Assembly: GCA_964419545.1 (NCBI GenBank)
Contig: CAYQQU010000063.1
Location: 1-33,654 of the forward strand
DNA: 33,654 nt
Source: CAYQQU01 sp964419545
GTDB lineage: Bacteria > Bacteroidota > Bacteroidia > Chitinophagales > Saprospiraceae
Reading direction: 5' to 3'
The notes beneath the pieces are model-generated. The model saw nothing but the letters and a program-made list of their open reading frames with translations. It did not search any database and was not told where the DNA came from. Position numbers and translations under genes: made by a program. Each line of letters opens with the position of its first letter. Position 1 is the first letter of the stretch. This document shows, one piece after another, positions 17,713-26,854 of the stretch.

Positions 17713-18222
17713 ATGAAAAGCTACCTGAAAACCCTGTTTACCATACTGCTGGCCGTTGCCGGGTCCGACCTGCGGGCGCAGCCCACTTACCATGAGATAG
17801 CGCAGGATACGATCGTCACCTTGCGCCAATTCCCCAGGAACGCCTATCTGTTGAACGGAAAAAAGCTGAGTCTTCCGGTGATGCACTGGTTTATGGCCGA
17901 CTATCAGTCGGCGGCGGACCAGGCCGATCTGGCGGTTTTGTCCAATCAACTCAGCGTTGCCGGATACAGTGTGGGTTCCGTTTTCCTGCTCACCGGCATA
18001 CTGGTGAGCGACCAAAACAAGCGGTTGTCCAATAACCTGTTCGGCCTGGGAGCGATCGGGATGGGTGCGGGTCTCGTTTTTCAGCTATTATCGCAGGGGC
18101 ACGAGAAGAAAGCAGTTCGGCGCTACAATTTGGAAATCAAGGCATTGTATCGCAGCAACGGCAATGCAGCTCATCCGTCCGCCGCCGGCCCGTCGATAGC
18201 GGTGCTACGCATCCGCTTTTAG
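17713..18222 (+). CDS. Small secreted or membrane protein of unknown function
   Basis: 169 residues. Residues 1-22 form a signal peptide ending in LRAQ. The middle has two hydrophobic segments (about 83-99 and 110-126) separated by a short polar loop, then a positively charged tail (GHEKKAVRRYNLEIKALYRS). I recognise no domain. An AAGGA precedes the ATG directly, which is unlikely to be a functional ribosome site at that spacing. The 3' end overlaps the 3' end of alaS by 18 nt in convergent orientation. It may be co-transcribed with the two regulator genes, but a 96-nt gap separates it. Confidence 0.72.
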   Translation: MKSYLKTLFTILLAVAGSDLRAQPTYHEIAQDTIVTLRQFPRNAYLLNGKKLSLPVMHWFMADYQSAADQADLAVLSNQLSVAGYSVGSVFLLTGILVSDQNKRLSNNLFGLGAIGMGAGLVFQLLSQGHEKKAVRRYNLEIKALYRSNGNAAHPSAAGPSIAVLRIRF

Positions 18223-20841
18223 CAGGGCCCGGGCTTTGTCGAGGGCGCGTTCGATGCCGTCGGGGTCGGAGCCGCCTGCCGAGGCGAAGAAGGGCTGCCC
18301 GCCGCCGCCGCCGCGAATCTCCCGGGCCAGCTCGCGGATGAGGTTGCCGGCGTGCAGCGAGCGGCTTTCGGTGAGCGGTTTGTCGATCGACAGCATGAGC
18401 TGCGGTTTGCCTTTGGGGACGGCGCCGAGGAGGATGACGGCGTTATCGATCTCTTTGGCCAGTTGGAAGACCAGGTTTTTCAAGGCGCCGGCGTCGTCGA
18501 GCCCCACGCGGGCGGCGATGAGGTTGAGGCCGTTTATCGATTCCACCTTTCCTTTCAGCTCATCCTTGATGTTGCCCGCCTGGGCGGCGGTGAGCTTTTC
18601 GATTTCTTTTTGCAGGGTTTTATTTTCGTCGAGCAGTTTATTGACGGCTTTCACCGCAGCGCCCTGCGGGCTTTTCAGCAGTTCCCGCACGCTTTGCAGT
18701 TCTTCGAGTTCCCGGCGCAGGTAAGCCTGGGCCGTTTCGGCCGTGATGGCTTCGATGCGGCGGATGCCGGCGGCCACGGCGCTTTCCGAGACGATCTTGA
18801 AGAGGCCGATGTGGCCGGTGGCGGGAACGTGGGTGCCGCCGCAGAGTTCGCGGGAGAAAGCGCGGTCGAAGGTGATCACCCGCACCTCATCGCCGTACTT
18901 TTCACCGAAGAGCATCATCGCGCCGGAAGCTTTGGCTTCTTCGATGGGCACCTCGCGTTCTTCTTCCAGCGGGATGTTGGCGCGGATCTTCTCGTTGACC
19001 AGGTCTTCGATGCGCCGGATCTCTTCCTCGCTGACCTTATCGAAATGCGAGAAGTCGAACCGCAGCCGGTCATCGTCCACGTTCTGTCCTTTTTGCAGGG
19101 CGTGGTCGCCGAGCACGCGGTGGAGGGCGGCGTGCATGAGGTGGGTGGCCGAGTGGTTGTTCTCGATGGCGTGGCGCCGGTTGGCGTCGACCTCAGCGAG
19201 CACCGGGGCTTCGAGCATTTCCGGCATCCGGTCGACGATGTGGATGGTCAGCTCGTTTTCCTTGAGGGTGTCGAGCACCGTAATCTTTTCGTTGTTGAAC
19301 CAGAGGCTGCCGCTATCGCCGACCTGGCCGCCGCTTTCGCCGTAGAAGGGCGTCTGGTCGAGCACGATCTGGTACTGGGGTTGGTTTTTGACCTTGACGG
19401 TGCGGTATTTGAGTACGCGGGCGTGTTCGACGGTGAGTTCGTCGTAGCCCACGAAATGTGCGCTTTCCCCGTCGTGCAGCACCGTCCAGTCGCCCACCTG
19501 CATTTGGGCGTCGGCGCGCGAACGGGCTTTCTGTTCGGCGAGGGCGGTTTCGAAGCCGGCTTCGTCGATGGCCAGCCCCTTTTCGGAAGCGATGAGGCGC
19601 GTGAGGTCGATGGGGAAGCCGTAGGTGTCGTAGAGTTCGAAAGCATCTTCGCCATTGATGGTCCCGTCCTGGACGTCGAGGGTCTCGAAGCGGCGCAGGC
19701 CGTTCTCCAGGGTATTGAGGAAGGTCGATTCCTCGCCTTCGATGACCTTGCGCACCTGTTCTTCCTGTGCTTTCAGCTCCGGAAACACATCGGCGAAGCG
19801 TTCGGCCAGCAGTGGGATGAGGGTGTGGAGGAAGGGCTCGCGGATGTCGAGAAAGGAGTAGTAGTAGCGCACGGCGCGGCGCAGGATGCGGCGGATGACG
19901 TAGCCGGCGCCGCTATTGCCGGGCAGTTCGCCGTCGGCGATGGCGAAGGCCACGGCGCGGATGTGGTCGGCCACCACGCGCATGGCGATATCGGATTTGG
20001 CGGTCTCGGTGTACTGGTTGGTGTAGGTTTTGCCGGAGGCTGCTTCGATCTTTTCGATAAACGGGGTGAAGATATCGGTTTCGTAGTTCGACTTTTTGCC
20101 TTGCAGGGCCATGGTCAGGCGTTCGAAGCCCATGCCGGTGTCGATGTGTTTGGCCGGCAGTTCTTCGAGGGCGCCGTCAGCGCGGCGGTTGTACTGGATG
20201 AAGACGAGGTTCCAGATCTCGACGACCTGCGGGTGGTCCTGATTGACGAGGGTGGCGCCGGCCACTTGCTTACGCTCTTCCTCGCTGCGCAGGTCGATGT
20301 GGATCTCGGAGCAGGGGCCGCAGGGCCCGGTATCGCCCATTTCCCAGAAGTTGTCCTTTTTGTCGAAGTACAGGATGCGGTCTTCGCTGGTCCAGGCTTT
20401 CCAGTAGCCCGCTGCTTCTTCGTCGGGTGCGAGGTGCTCCGTGGGGTCGCCTTCGAAGACGGTGACGTAGAGGCGGTCTTTCGGCAGGCCGAACACTTCG
20501 GTGAGCAGCTCCCAGGCCCAGTCGATGGCTTCCTTCTTGAAATAGTCGCCGATCGACCAGTTGCCCAGCATTTCGAACATGGTGTGGTGGTAGCTGTCGC
20601 GGCCCACCTCTTCCAGGTCGTTATGTTTGCCGGAAACGCGCAGGCATTTCTGGGTATCGGCGATGCGGGGATTGTCGGGCGTCTGGTTGCCCAGGAAAAA
20701 GTCTTTGAACTGGTTCATCCCGGCGTTGGTGAACATCAGCGACGGATCGTTCTTGGTGACGATCGGAGCGGAGGGGACGATCTTGTGTCCTTTATCGGCA
20801 AAAAAATCCAGGAATTGCCGTCTGATTTCCTGTGCAGTCAT
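18205..20841 (-). CDS. alaS: Alanyl-tRNA synthetase
   Basis: 878 residues, the standard bacterial length. The class II catalytic domain begins MTAQEIRRQFLDFFADKGH and has the family motif PSLMFTNAGMNQFKDFFLG. The editing domain has the zinc-binding set H563 and H567 (NNHSATHL) and C667 and H671 (LCGGTHV). The C-terminal part has the glycine-rich RGGGGGQPFFASAGG motif. It charges tRNA-Ala with alanine and clears misacylated serine or glycine, in the cytoplasm. All key residues are present. Divergent from the M23 peptidase gene across 668 nt. It overlaps the end of the convergent gene by 18 nt. A GC-rich hairpin (CCGGCC-GGC...GGCCGG, 20861-20875) sits in its leader, 20 nt upstream of the ATG. 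Confidence 0.98.
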   Translation of the reverse strand: MTAQEIRRQFLDFFADKGHKIVPSAPIVTKNDPSLMFTNAGMNQFKDFFLGNQTPDNPRIADTQKCLRVSGKHNDLEEVGRDSYHHTMFEMLGNWSIGDYFKKEAIDWAWELLTEVFGLPKDRLYVTVFEGDPTEHLAPDEEAAGYWKAWTSEDRILYFDKKDNFWEMGDTGPCGPCSEIHIDLRSEEERKQVAGATLVNQDHPQVVEIWNLVFIQYNRRADGALEELPAKHIDTGMGFERLTMALQGKKSNYETDIFTPFIEKIEAASGKTYTNQYTETAKSDIAMRVVADHIRAVAFAIADGELPGNSGAGYVIRRILRRAVRYYYSFLDIREPFLHTLIPLLAERFADVFPELKAQEEQVRKVIEGEESTFLNTLENGLRRFETLDVQDGTINGEDAFELYDTYGFPIDLTRLIASEKGLAIDEAGFETALAEQKARSRADAQMQVGDWTVLHDGESAHFVGYDELTVEHARVLKYRTVKVKNQPQYQIVLDQTPFYGESGGQVGDSGSLWFNNEKITVLDTLKENELTIHIVDRMPEMLEAPVLAEVDANRRHAIENNHSATHLMHAALHRVLGDHALQKGQNVDDDRLRFDFSHFDKVSEEEIRRIEDLVNEKIRANIPLEEEREVPIEEAKASGAMMLFGEKYGDEVRVITFDRAFSRELCGGTHVPATGHIGLFKIVSESAVAAGIRRIEAITAETAQAYLRRELEELQSVRELLKSPQGAAVKAVNKLLDENKTLQKEIEKLTAAQAGNIKDELKGKVESINGLNLIAARVGLDDAGALKNLVFQLAKEIDNAVILLGAVPKGKPQLMLSIDKPLTESRSLHAGNLIRELAREIRGGGGGQPFFASAGGSDPDGIERALDKARALLKADA

Positions 20842-21509
20842 TTATTTAGATTCGTTTACACCGGCCGGCGGCCGGCTCAATTATTTGTTAGTCAGTTTAT
20901 TACAGTTGAAAAGCGGGAGAATGTTGATAAGTTTTCAGTTAAAATTTTAAACGAAAAAGGCAAAAAAGCGTTAAAATGTCGTTTAGATGATGTAATTTTG
21001 AATTATTAATGGATCTTTGAGGGCGTCGAAGTTACATTGCGTCCCTTTAAAATCCAATAAAAGGAGTCTTTAAAAAGAGATTCCGGGCAAGTTTAGGCAA
21101 TTATCGATCTCCAATATATTCTTTAAACCCATCGCCTGAATCTCCGCTGAAGGAGATTGCCGTCAATCACTTTGAACTCAACGGGTAAGCATCACAACAA
21201 GTTAGATATCCTCCCAGTGAACATCAACCCTTCGCTTTACCCCGAAACCTTTACATACCCTGCTGGTTTTCCTTCGGTCTGACATCAAAATGATGTTGTT
21301 CAGGGGGTTTGGCAAGCAAATTGTTTAGTCTTTTGTCTAAATACTTCAACAAAATTTTGGAATTAGAAAACCTGCGTTTAAATTTGACGGGCCAAAATGA
21401 AGCAGACGGCGTACGTAGAGTTGAAAAAACTAATCTTCAGCGGTTTATTCGGATCAGCAAAAGTAAAAAGCAACTGGGAATTAGTTTATTGGCTAAGATC
21501 TAACCACTC
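20842..21509. other. 668-bp divergent region between alaS and the M23 peptidase gene
   Basis: AT-rich with no credible gene; one short frame at 21309-21503 was rejected. Visible structures are a GC-rich hairpin near the alaS start (20861-20875), a stem AATCTCC-GCTGAA-GGAGATT at 21139-21158 and a small palindrome ACATCA-AAA-TGATGT near 21283-21297. Promoters for both genes should lie here, but I cannot place a convincing -7 box. Confidence 0.5.
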
Positions 21510-22490
21510 ATGAGAAGAGAAAAATTTATCTACAACACTCAGACTTTGCGGTACGAGAAGGTCGAGGAATCTTTAAGCACCAAAATTCTAAGAGTGTTCG
21601 GGTTCATTTGCACTGCACTGCTCACTGCTTTTATTTTCACCCTTGCCGCACACCGCTTTTTTCCTTCCCCTAAAGAAAAAGCCCTGATGCGCGAGATCGA
21701 CCATATGAAGCTCAAGTACGAGCACGTGCTTGGCGATCTGGACGTGCTGAATCAGGAACTGGACAATCTGCAACAGCGCGATGCTTACGCCCACCGGCTC
21801 ATTTTCGGGATGGACCCCATCGACAAGGGCGTCTGGGAAGGGGGCGTCGGCGGCCACGACCAGTTCGAGGATGTGCGGCAATACACGCAAAGCGGCGACC
21901 TGATGGCCGGCGTCATGCAAAAAGTGCAGCGCCTCAAGCGCCAGATGGTCCTTCAGTCCAAATCGCTGGACACCATCTTCACCATGGCCAAGGAAAAGGA
22001 ACAGATGCTGGCTTCCATTCCTTCCATCAAGCCGGTGCGCGGCGACAAGCTCGCCCGCCAGGTGCGTTACCTCTCCGGCTTCGGCATGCGCATCCACCCG
22101 ATCTTCAAAGTCCCGAAGATGCACTACGGCATGGACTTCACGGCTCCCCGCGGTACGCCCATCCAGGCGACCGGCTCCGGAAAAGTGATCAAAGCGAAGT
22201 TCAGCAGCTCTTTCGGCAACCACGTCATCATCGATCACGGCTACGGCTACCAGACGCTCTACGCGCACCTAAAAAAGATCGACGTCAAGACCGGCGAGCA
22301 GGTCGTGCGCGGACAAAAAATCGGCGTCGTGGGCAGCACCGGCCGCTCTACCGCCCCGCACTGTCACTACGAGGTGCACTATAAAGGACAACCCGTAAAT
22401 CCGATCCACTACTGTATGGACGGCCTTTCCGTAGAGGAATACCAGGAAATGGTGAAATCGGCCGAAATGCACAATCAGTCGCTGGATTAA
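21510..22490 (+). CDS. Membrane-anchored M23-family peptidoglycan endopeptidase
   Basis: 326 residues. A membrane segment at about 26-47 anchors it in the inner membrane with the rest in the periplasm. Coiled-coil segments follow (about 55-92 and 135-165). The C-terminal LytM/M23 domain (about 190-305) has all zinc ligands and catalytic residues: H205 and D209 in HYGMDF, and H284 and H286 in APHCHYEVH. Such enzymes cut peptide cross-bridges in the cell wall. As the active site is intact, it is probably a real hydrolase rather than an activator-only LytM protein. The next gene starts 15 nt downstream. Confidence 0.93.
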   Translation: MRREKFIYNTQTLRYEKVEESLSTKILRVFGFICTALLTAFIFTLAAHRFFPSPKEKALMREIDHMKLKYEHVLGDLDVLNQELDNLQQRDAYAHRLIFGMDPIDKGVWEGGVGGHDQFEDVRQYTQSGDLMAGVMQKVQRLKRQMVLQSKSLDTIFTMAKEKEQMLASIPSIKPVRGDKLARQVRYLSGFGMRIHPIFKVPKMHYGMDFTAPRGTPIQATGSGKVIKAKFSSSFGNHVIIDHGYGYQTLYAHLKKIDVKTGEQVVRGQKIGVVGSTGRSTAPHCHYEVHYKGQPVNPIHYCMDGLSVEEYQEMVKSAEMHNQSLD

Positions 22491-22505
22491 AAGATATTTG
22501 CATTT

Positions 22506-23666
22506 ATGCTAAAACGTTTAAAATGGAAAGACTTCCTGCTCGGGAGTCTTTTTTTCATTCCCGCAATCGCCTTTGTTTTACTGCCGGCCGCCAACCGGAA
22601 AGCTTCGCCGCCGACCCTGGCGGGCGCCGGCCTCGACAGCCTGGAGACGCCCGAAGCTGCTGATACGCTTTCCGAGCCGCCCCCGCCGCGATCCTTCAAG
22701 GTGATCGGCGTGGGCGATATCATGCTCGGCACCAATTACCCTTCGGCCGGCTACCTGCCCGCCAACGGCGGGAAAGACCTGCTGGCCGGGGTCGAGGACA
22801 TCCTGCGCGACGCGGATGTGACCTTCGGCAACCTGGAGGGTACGCTGCTCGACAAGGGCGGAACGGCCAAGCGCTGCAAAGATCCTTCCCTATGCTATGC
22901 CTTCCGCTCGCCGGAACGCTACGTCGAGCACCTCGTACAGGGGGGCTTCGATGTGATGAGCCTGGCCAATAACCACTCGGGAGATTTTGGGCCCGAAGGG
23001 CGCCGCCGCACCAAAGCGGTCCTCGCCCAAAACGACATCGCCTTCGCCGGGCTGGCCGGCTCCGATGAGACGGCCCTCTTCGAACGCAGCGGGATCACCT
23101 ACGGCTTTTGCGCCTTCGCCCCCAACCGCGGCACCTGCGACATCCGCAACCTGGATCGCGCCCGGGCCATCGTCACCGGCCTCGCCGAAAAAGCCGACGT
23201 GGTGATCGTTTCGTTCCACGGCGGCGCGGAAGGCGCCAATCACCAGCACGTGCCCCGGCGCACCGAGACCTATTACGGGGAAAACCGGGGCGACGTCTAT
23301 CGCTTCGCCCATGCCGTCATCGACGCCGGCGCCGATATCGTATTCGGCCACGGCCCCCACGTCACGCGGGCGCTGGAACTGTACCAGGACCGGCTCATCT
23401 GCTATAGCCTGGGCAACTTCTGCACTTACGGCCGCTTCAACCTGCGCGGCGCCGCCGGCATCGCGCCCATAGTGGCGGTGGAGATCGATTCGACCGGCCG
23501 CTTCCTCGGCGGTAAGCTGACGCCGGTATATCAGGAGAAGACGCACGGGCCGAAAGTAGACCCCCAGAAGCGCGCCATCAACAAAGTGATAGCGCTCACC
23601 AGCCAGGATTTTCCGGAAACGCCCCTCCTCATCGAGGCCGACGGGACCTTGCGCAAAAAACCGTAG
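22506..23666 (+). CDS. CapA-family metallophosphatase-like protein
   Basis: 386 residues with an N-terminal hydrophobic segment (about 9-27), so it is probably an inner-membrane anchor or an uncleaved signal. The calcineurin-like CapA/PgsA domain has GDIMLG (70-75), FGNLEG, VMSLANNHSGDFGPEG, SFHGGAE, VFGHGPHV and YSLGNF. These cover the usual metal-ligand positions. CapA proteins of Gram-positive bacteria are linked to poly-gamma-glutamate capsules. The function in Bacteroidota is not clear, and there is no capB or capC next to it. It follows the M23 peptidase by 15 nt, so the two probably form one transcript and may both act on the envelope. An alternative role as a phosphodiesterase on wall or sugar phosphates cannot be excluded. 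Confidence 0.9.
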   Translation: MLKRLKWKDFLLGSLFFIPAIAFVLLPAANRKASPPTLAGAGLDSLETPEAADTLSEPPPPRSFKVIGVGDIMLGTNYPSAGYLPANGGKDLLAGVEDILRDADVTFGNLEGTLLDKGGTAKRCKDPSLCYAFRSPERYVEHLVQGGFDVMSLANNHSGDFGPEGRRRTKAVLAQNDIAFAGLAGSDETALFERSGITYGFCAFAPNRGTCDIRNLDRARAIVTGLAEKADVVIVSFHGGAEGANHQHVPRRTETYYGENRGDVYRFAHAVIDAGADIVFGHGPHVTRALELYQDRLICYSLGNFCTYGRFNLRGAAGIAPIVAVEIDSTGRFLGGKLTPVYQEKTHGPKVDPQKRAINKVIALTSQDFPETPLLIEADGTLRKKP

Positions 23667-23767
23667 CCTTCCGGAGCAGTATCCCCGGGCCTTCGTCGAA
23701 AGAAATTGGGCGGATCGGGGCGATGGTTTTATATTGTGCGTCATACCAGCACCCTTAGACATTAGAC

Positions 23768-24877
23768 ATGGTAGCGCAACAAACAGAAAAAGAGCAAAAC
23801 CGGTACTGTCCCAATTGTCATTATCCCATCGCCAAAGGCGGCGACTTTTGTTCGGAATGCGGACAAAAGCACACGACGGGCAAGGTCACCGTCGGCGCCC
23901 TGCTGCGCGACCTGGCCGAATCGGTGCTGAATATCGATTCCAAGATATTCCGCACCCTCGGCGCTATGTTTATCCCCGGCAAGCTGACCGTAGAGTACTT
24001 CAAGGGCCGCCACAAGCGGTACGTGCCGCCGCTACGGCTGTTTTTCGTCATGGCGGTGATCTTCTTCGCCGCTTTCGGCTTTATGGTCAACCGGCAGACG
24101 GCGCCTACCATGGAGAAATTACAACGCAACCAGGAGGAGGACGCCTTCATGGCCATCTTTATGGAAGAATTCGATTCGGTCCGGGCGGAAGTGGAAGCGG
24201 CCTTTCCCGAACAGCCGGAGGTGAAATCGGCCGTCGATTCCCTGGAAGCCCACCTTTTTGCTACGCGTTCGGACAGCACCAATATGGGGTACATCAAGGT
24301 GATGGACGACTGGTCGTTGGAGCCTTCCGAACTGAAGATCGCCATGCGCGACTGGCTGGAGCTGCCGCCCCGGGAATTGTGTGATCGCTACGACATCCAG
24401 GGCGTGTTCAACCGGTTACAAGTCCGGCAGTTCCTGCGCATCAACCGGGAAGGGGGCAGCTTTATGCAATTCGCCCTGGGCAACCTGGTGTGGATGGTCC
24501 TTCTGCTGATGCCGGCCCTGGCGCTGATCCTCAAACTGCTCCACATCCGGCGCAAGCGGTACTACGTCGAGCACCTGATCTTTTCTTTCCACTACAACGC
24601 CTTCTTTTTCTTCCTGATCGTGATCGGGATACTGACAAATCGCAATTTCTGGGAAGATGGCGTTGCGCAAAACTTTTCCATTTCCATCGACAGCAGCTTC
24701 GTTCCCGGGTTGATCCCGGCCGTATTGTTCATTTACCTCTACCTGGCCATGCGCCGGGTGTACGGCCAGGGATACTTCAAGACTTTCGTTAAATACGCGA
24801 TCCTTAATTTTGCTTACCTTTTAGTGTTTGTTTTCTTTTTGAGCGTATTTGTTCTCGTCAATGCATTTTTGTATTGA
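23768..24877 (+). CDS. DUF3667 zinc-ribbon membrane protein
   Basis: 369 residues. An N-terminal zinc ribbon has C14, C17, C28 and C31 (RYCPNC, FCSECGQ). Residues 37-106 carry the conserved DUF3667 stretch (GALLRDLAESVLNIDSKIFRTL, PGKLTVEYFKGRHKRYVPPLRLF). A first membrane segment follows at about 88-106. A long polar domain (about 110-230) and then three or four more membrane segments complete the protein. The function is unknown; the family is largely found in Bacteroidota. It starts 101 nt after the CapA-like gene and ends 3 nt before gatB, so it may share a transcript with gatB. Confidence 0.9.
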   Translation: MVAQQTEKEQNRYCPNCHYPIAKGGDFCSECGQKHTTGKVTVGALLRDLAESVLNIDSKIFRTLGAMFIPGKLTVEYFKGRHKRYVPPLRLFFVMAVIFFAAFGFMVNRQTAPTMEKLQRNQEEDAFMAIFMEEFDSVRAEVEAAFPEQPEVKSAVDSLEAHLFATRSDSTNMGYIKVMDDWSLEPSELKIAMRDWLELPPRELCDRYDIQGVFNRLQVRQFLRINREGGSFMQFALGNLVWMVLLLMPALALILKLLHIRRKRYYVEHLIFSFHYNAFFFFLIVIGILTNRNFWEDGVAQNFSISIDSSFVPGLIPAVLFIYLYLAMRRVYGQGYFKTFVKYAILNFAYLLVFVFFLSVFVLVNAFLY

Positions 24878-24880
24878 AAA

Positions 24881-26338
24881 ATGAATTCCCGCATGCCTTA
24901 CGATCGGTACGAGACGGTTATCGGACTGGAGATCCACGTGCAACTGGCCACGGAAAGCAAAGCATTTTGCGGCGACAGCACCGCTTTCGGCGGGGAGCCC
25001 AACACCCAGGTCAGTCCTGTTTCCCTGGGGCATCCCGGCACTTTGCCCCGGCTCAACGCCCGGCAGGTGGCGGCCGGCCTGCGCCTCGGCCTGGCGTTGG
25101 GTTGCCGGATCAACCCGGTCAGCACTTTCGACCGCAAGAACTATTTCTACGCCGATTTGCCGAAAGGCTATCAGATCACCCAAGACCAGCGACCGCTATG
25201 CCTCGGCGGCGCCGTTCCGATCCGGGTAGGCGAAAACCGGAAAGCAGTGCGCCTGCATCACATCCACCTGGAAGAAGACGCCGGCAAATCCCTGCATGAT
25301 GCCGATCCCCGCGATTCGCTCATCGACCTCAACCGGGCCGGCGTGCCGCTGCTCGAGATCGTGACGGAGCCCGACCTGCGCAGCGCCGAAGAAGTGGATG
25401 CCTGCATGAGCGCCATGCGCCGGCTGGTGCGCTGGCTGGGCGTTTCGGACGGCAATATGGAGCAGGGATCGATGCGCTGCGACGTCAATTTATCCGTGCG
25501 GCCGCTCGGGCAGGCCGAACTCGGCGAACGCTGCGAGATCAAAAACCTGAACTCCATGCGCTACGCCCGGCAGGCCATCGCCTACGAAGCCAAACGCCAG
25601 ATCGACCTCCTCGAAAAAGGCGGCCGGGTGGTGCAGCAAACCCTGAATTTCGACCCGGCGACGGGCCGGACCGCGCCCCTGCGTGAGAAAGAAGAAGCGC
25701 ACGATTACCGCTACTTCCCCGAGCCCGATCTGCCGCCGGTGGTGCTTTCGGAAGCGGAGATCGAGGCGGCCCGCGCGGCGCTGCCCCTCCTGCCGTGGGC
25801 GCAATACGACCGCTTCCGCGAACAGTGCGGACTGACGGATTACGACGCCAACCTGCTGGCGGAAGAACGCGAGACCGCCCTGTTTTTCGAGGAACTGATC
25901 CGCCATACCCCCAATTACAAAGCGGCCGCCAACCTGGTGATCAACAAGGTCATTCCCTGGTGTAAAGCAGCGGGCAAGGCCCTGGCGGCATTTCCCGCCG
26001 GCCACGATCAGCTGGCCGGCCTGATCGCCCTCGTCGATGAAGGGCAGGTGAGCAACACCAATGCCTACCAGCGCCTTTTCCCGGAGCTGGCGGCCCAGCC
26101 TGGTCGTCCGGCAGCGGAAATTGCCCGGGCGTTGCAGCTTATCCAGCGGTCCGACAGCGATTTTCTGGACGAACTGACCGAGGCCGTCCTGGCCGAGTTC
26201 CCCGATAAAGTGAAGGCCTACCGCAAAGGAAAAAAAGGGCTGCTCGGCTTCTTCATGGGCGAAATCATGAAGCGCTCGCGCGGCAAAGCCGAGCCCAAAG
26301 CGACCAACGCCCTGCTGCGACGGAAACTGGAAAATTAA
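24881..26338 (+). CDS. gatB: Aspartyl/glutamyl-tRNA amidotransferase subunit B
   Basis: 485 residues, normal for GatB. Conserved motifs are the N-terminal YETVIGLEIHVQL, the FDRKNYFYADLPKGYQITQ active-site block and LEEDAGKSLHD. Next come the DLNRAGVPLLEIVTEPDLRS and RCEIKNLNSMRY blocks and the DYRYFPEPDLPP motif. The C-terminal YqeY-like tail contains KGLLGFFMGEIMKRSRGKAEPK. With GatA and GatC it converts Glu-tRNA-Gln (or Asp-tRNA-Asn) to the amide, in the cytoplasm. gatA and gatC are not in the window, as is common in this phylum. The start lies 3 nt after the DUF3667 stop (an in-frame ATG 12 nt later is also possible). Confidence 0.97.
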   Translation: MNSRMPYDRYETVIGLEIHVQLATESKAFCGDSTAFGGEPNTQVSPVSLGHPGTLPRLNARQVAAGLRLGLALGCRINPVSTFDRKNYFYADLPKGYQITQDQRPLCLGGAVPIRVGENRKAVRLHHIHLEEDAGKSLHDADPRDSLIDLNRAGVPLLEIVTEPDLRSAEEVDACMSAMRRLVRWLGVSDGNMEQGSMRCDVNLSVRPLGQAELGERCEIKNLNSMRYARQAIAYEAKRQIDLLEKGGRVVQQTLNFDPATGRTAPLREKEEAHDYRYFPEPDLPPVVLSEAEIEAARAALPLLPWAQYDRFREQCGLTDYDANLLAEERETALFFEELIRHTPNYKAAANLVINKVIPWCKAAGKALAAFPAGHDQLAGLIALVDEGQVSNTNAYQRLFPELAAQPGRPAAEIARALQLIQRSDSDFLDELTEAVLAEFPDKVKAYRKGKKGLLGFFMGEIMKRSRGKAEPKATNALLRRKLEN

Positions 26339-26389
26339 CCCGCTTGCTCTTTACCATTTAATGCCCTAACTTAAGTGAAACAGTTGCCT

Positions 26390-26728
26390 ATGTTTGACGA
26401 GCAAGAAGAAAACCTCAAGCGGTATTACACCATCGGCGAGGTAGCGGAGATGTTTGAGGTATCGAAGTCGCTCATCCGGTTCTGGGAAAGCGAGTTCGAC
26501 GCGCTGAAGCCCCATAAGAACAGCAAAGGCGATCGCCGGTTTACGCCCCAGAATATCGAACAGGTCCGCCTGATCTACCACCTGGTCAAAGAGCGGGGAT
26601 TTACCCTGCCCGGCGCCAAGCAGGAAATCGAGCGCTTGCATCAGCTCGGCAAGGAGAAGGAGAAGATGGTCAAGCGGCTCAAAGCGCTGCGCGGTTTCCT
26701 GGACGATCTGAAGAAAGAGCTGCCCTGA
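26390..26728 (+). CDS. MerR-family transcriptional regulator
   Basis: 112 residues from the ATG at 26390; an in-frame GTG at 26375 would add five residues. The winged helix-turn-helix reads YYTIGEVAEMFEVSKSLIRFWESEF, then the wing KGDRRFTPQNIEQVRLIYHLVKERG and the dimerising helix (LPGAKQEIERLHQL) into a short coiled coil. There is no effector-binding domain or metal-binding cysteine, so no ligand can be named. This short form is widespread in Bacteroidota. It lies 51 nt after gatB on the same strand. Confidence 0.9.
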   Translation: MFDEQEENLKRYYTIGEVAEMFEVSKSLIRFWESEFDALKPHKNSKGDRRFTPQNIEQVRLIYHLVKERGFTLPGAKQEIERLHQLGKEKEKMVKRLKALRGFLDDLKKELP

Positions 26729-26854
26729 AGCCGGTTGTAAATTCCGGAATTATTTCAGACATTTACTCTCGTAAGCTTATCCCTGCTTATCTTCCAACCA
26801 TGCAATACCGGTTATCCGCGGCGCGCGGCCATTTTTCGGAATAATTTGTGACGT

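Noticed and set aside
18352..21009. 885-residue open frame on the plus strand opposite alaS
   Set aside because: It mirrors the alaS gene in the opposite strand of GC-rich DNA, has no family motifs and is rich in repeated acidic/hydrophobic filler. alaS itself has all its catalytic motifs.
21309..21503. 64-codon frame before the M23 peptidase gene
   Set aside because: TTG-type start, AT-rich codons unlike the neighbours, and no recognisable features. A small protein cannot be fully excluded.
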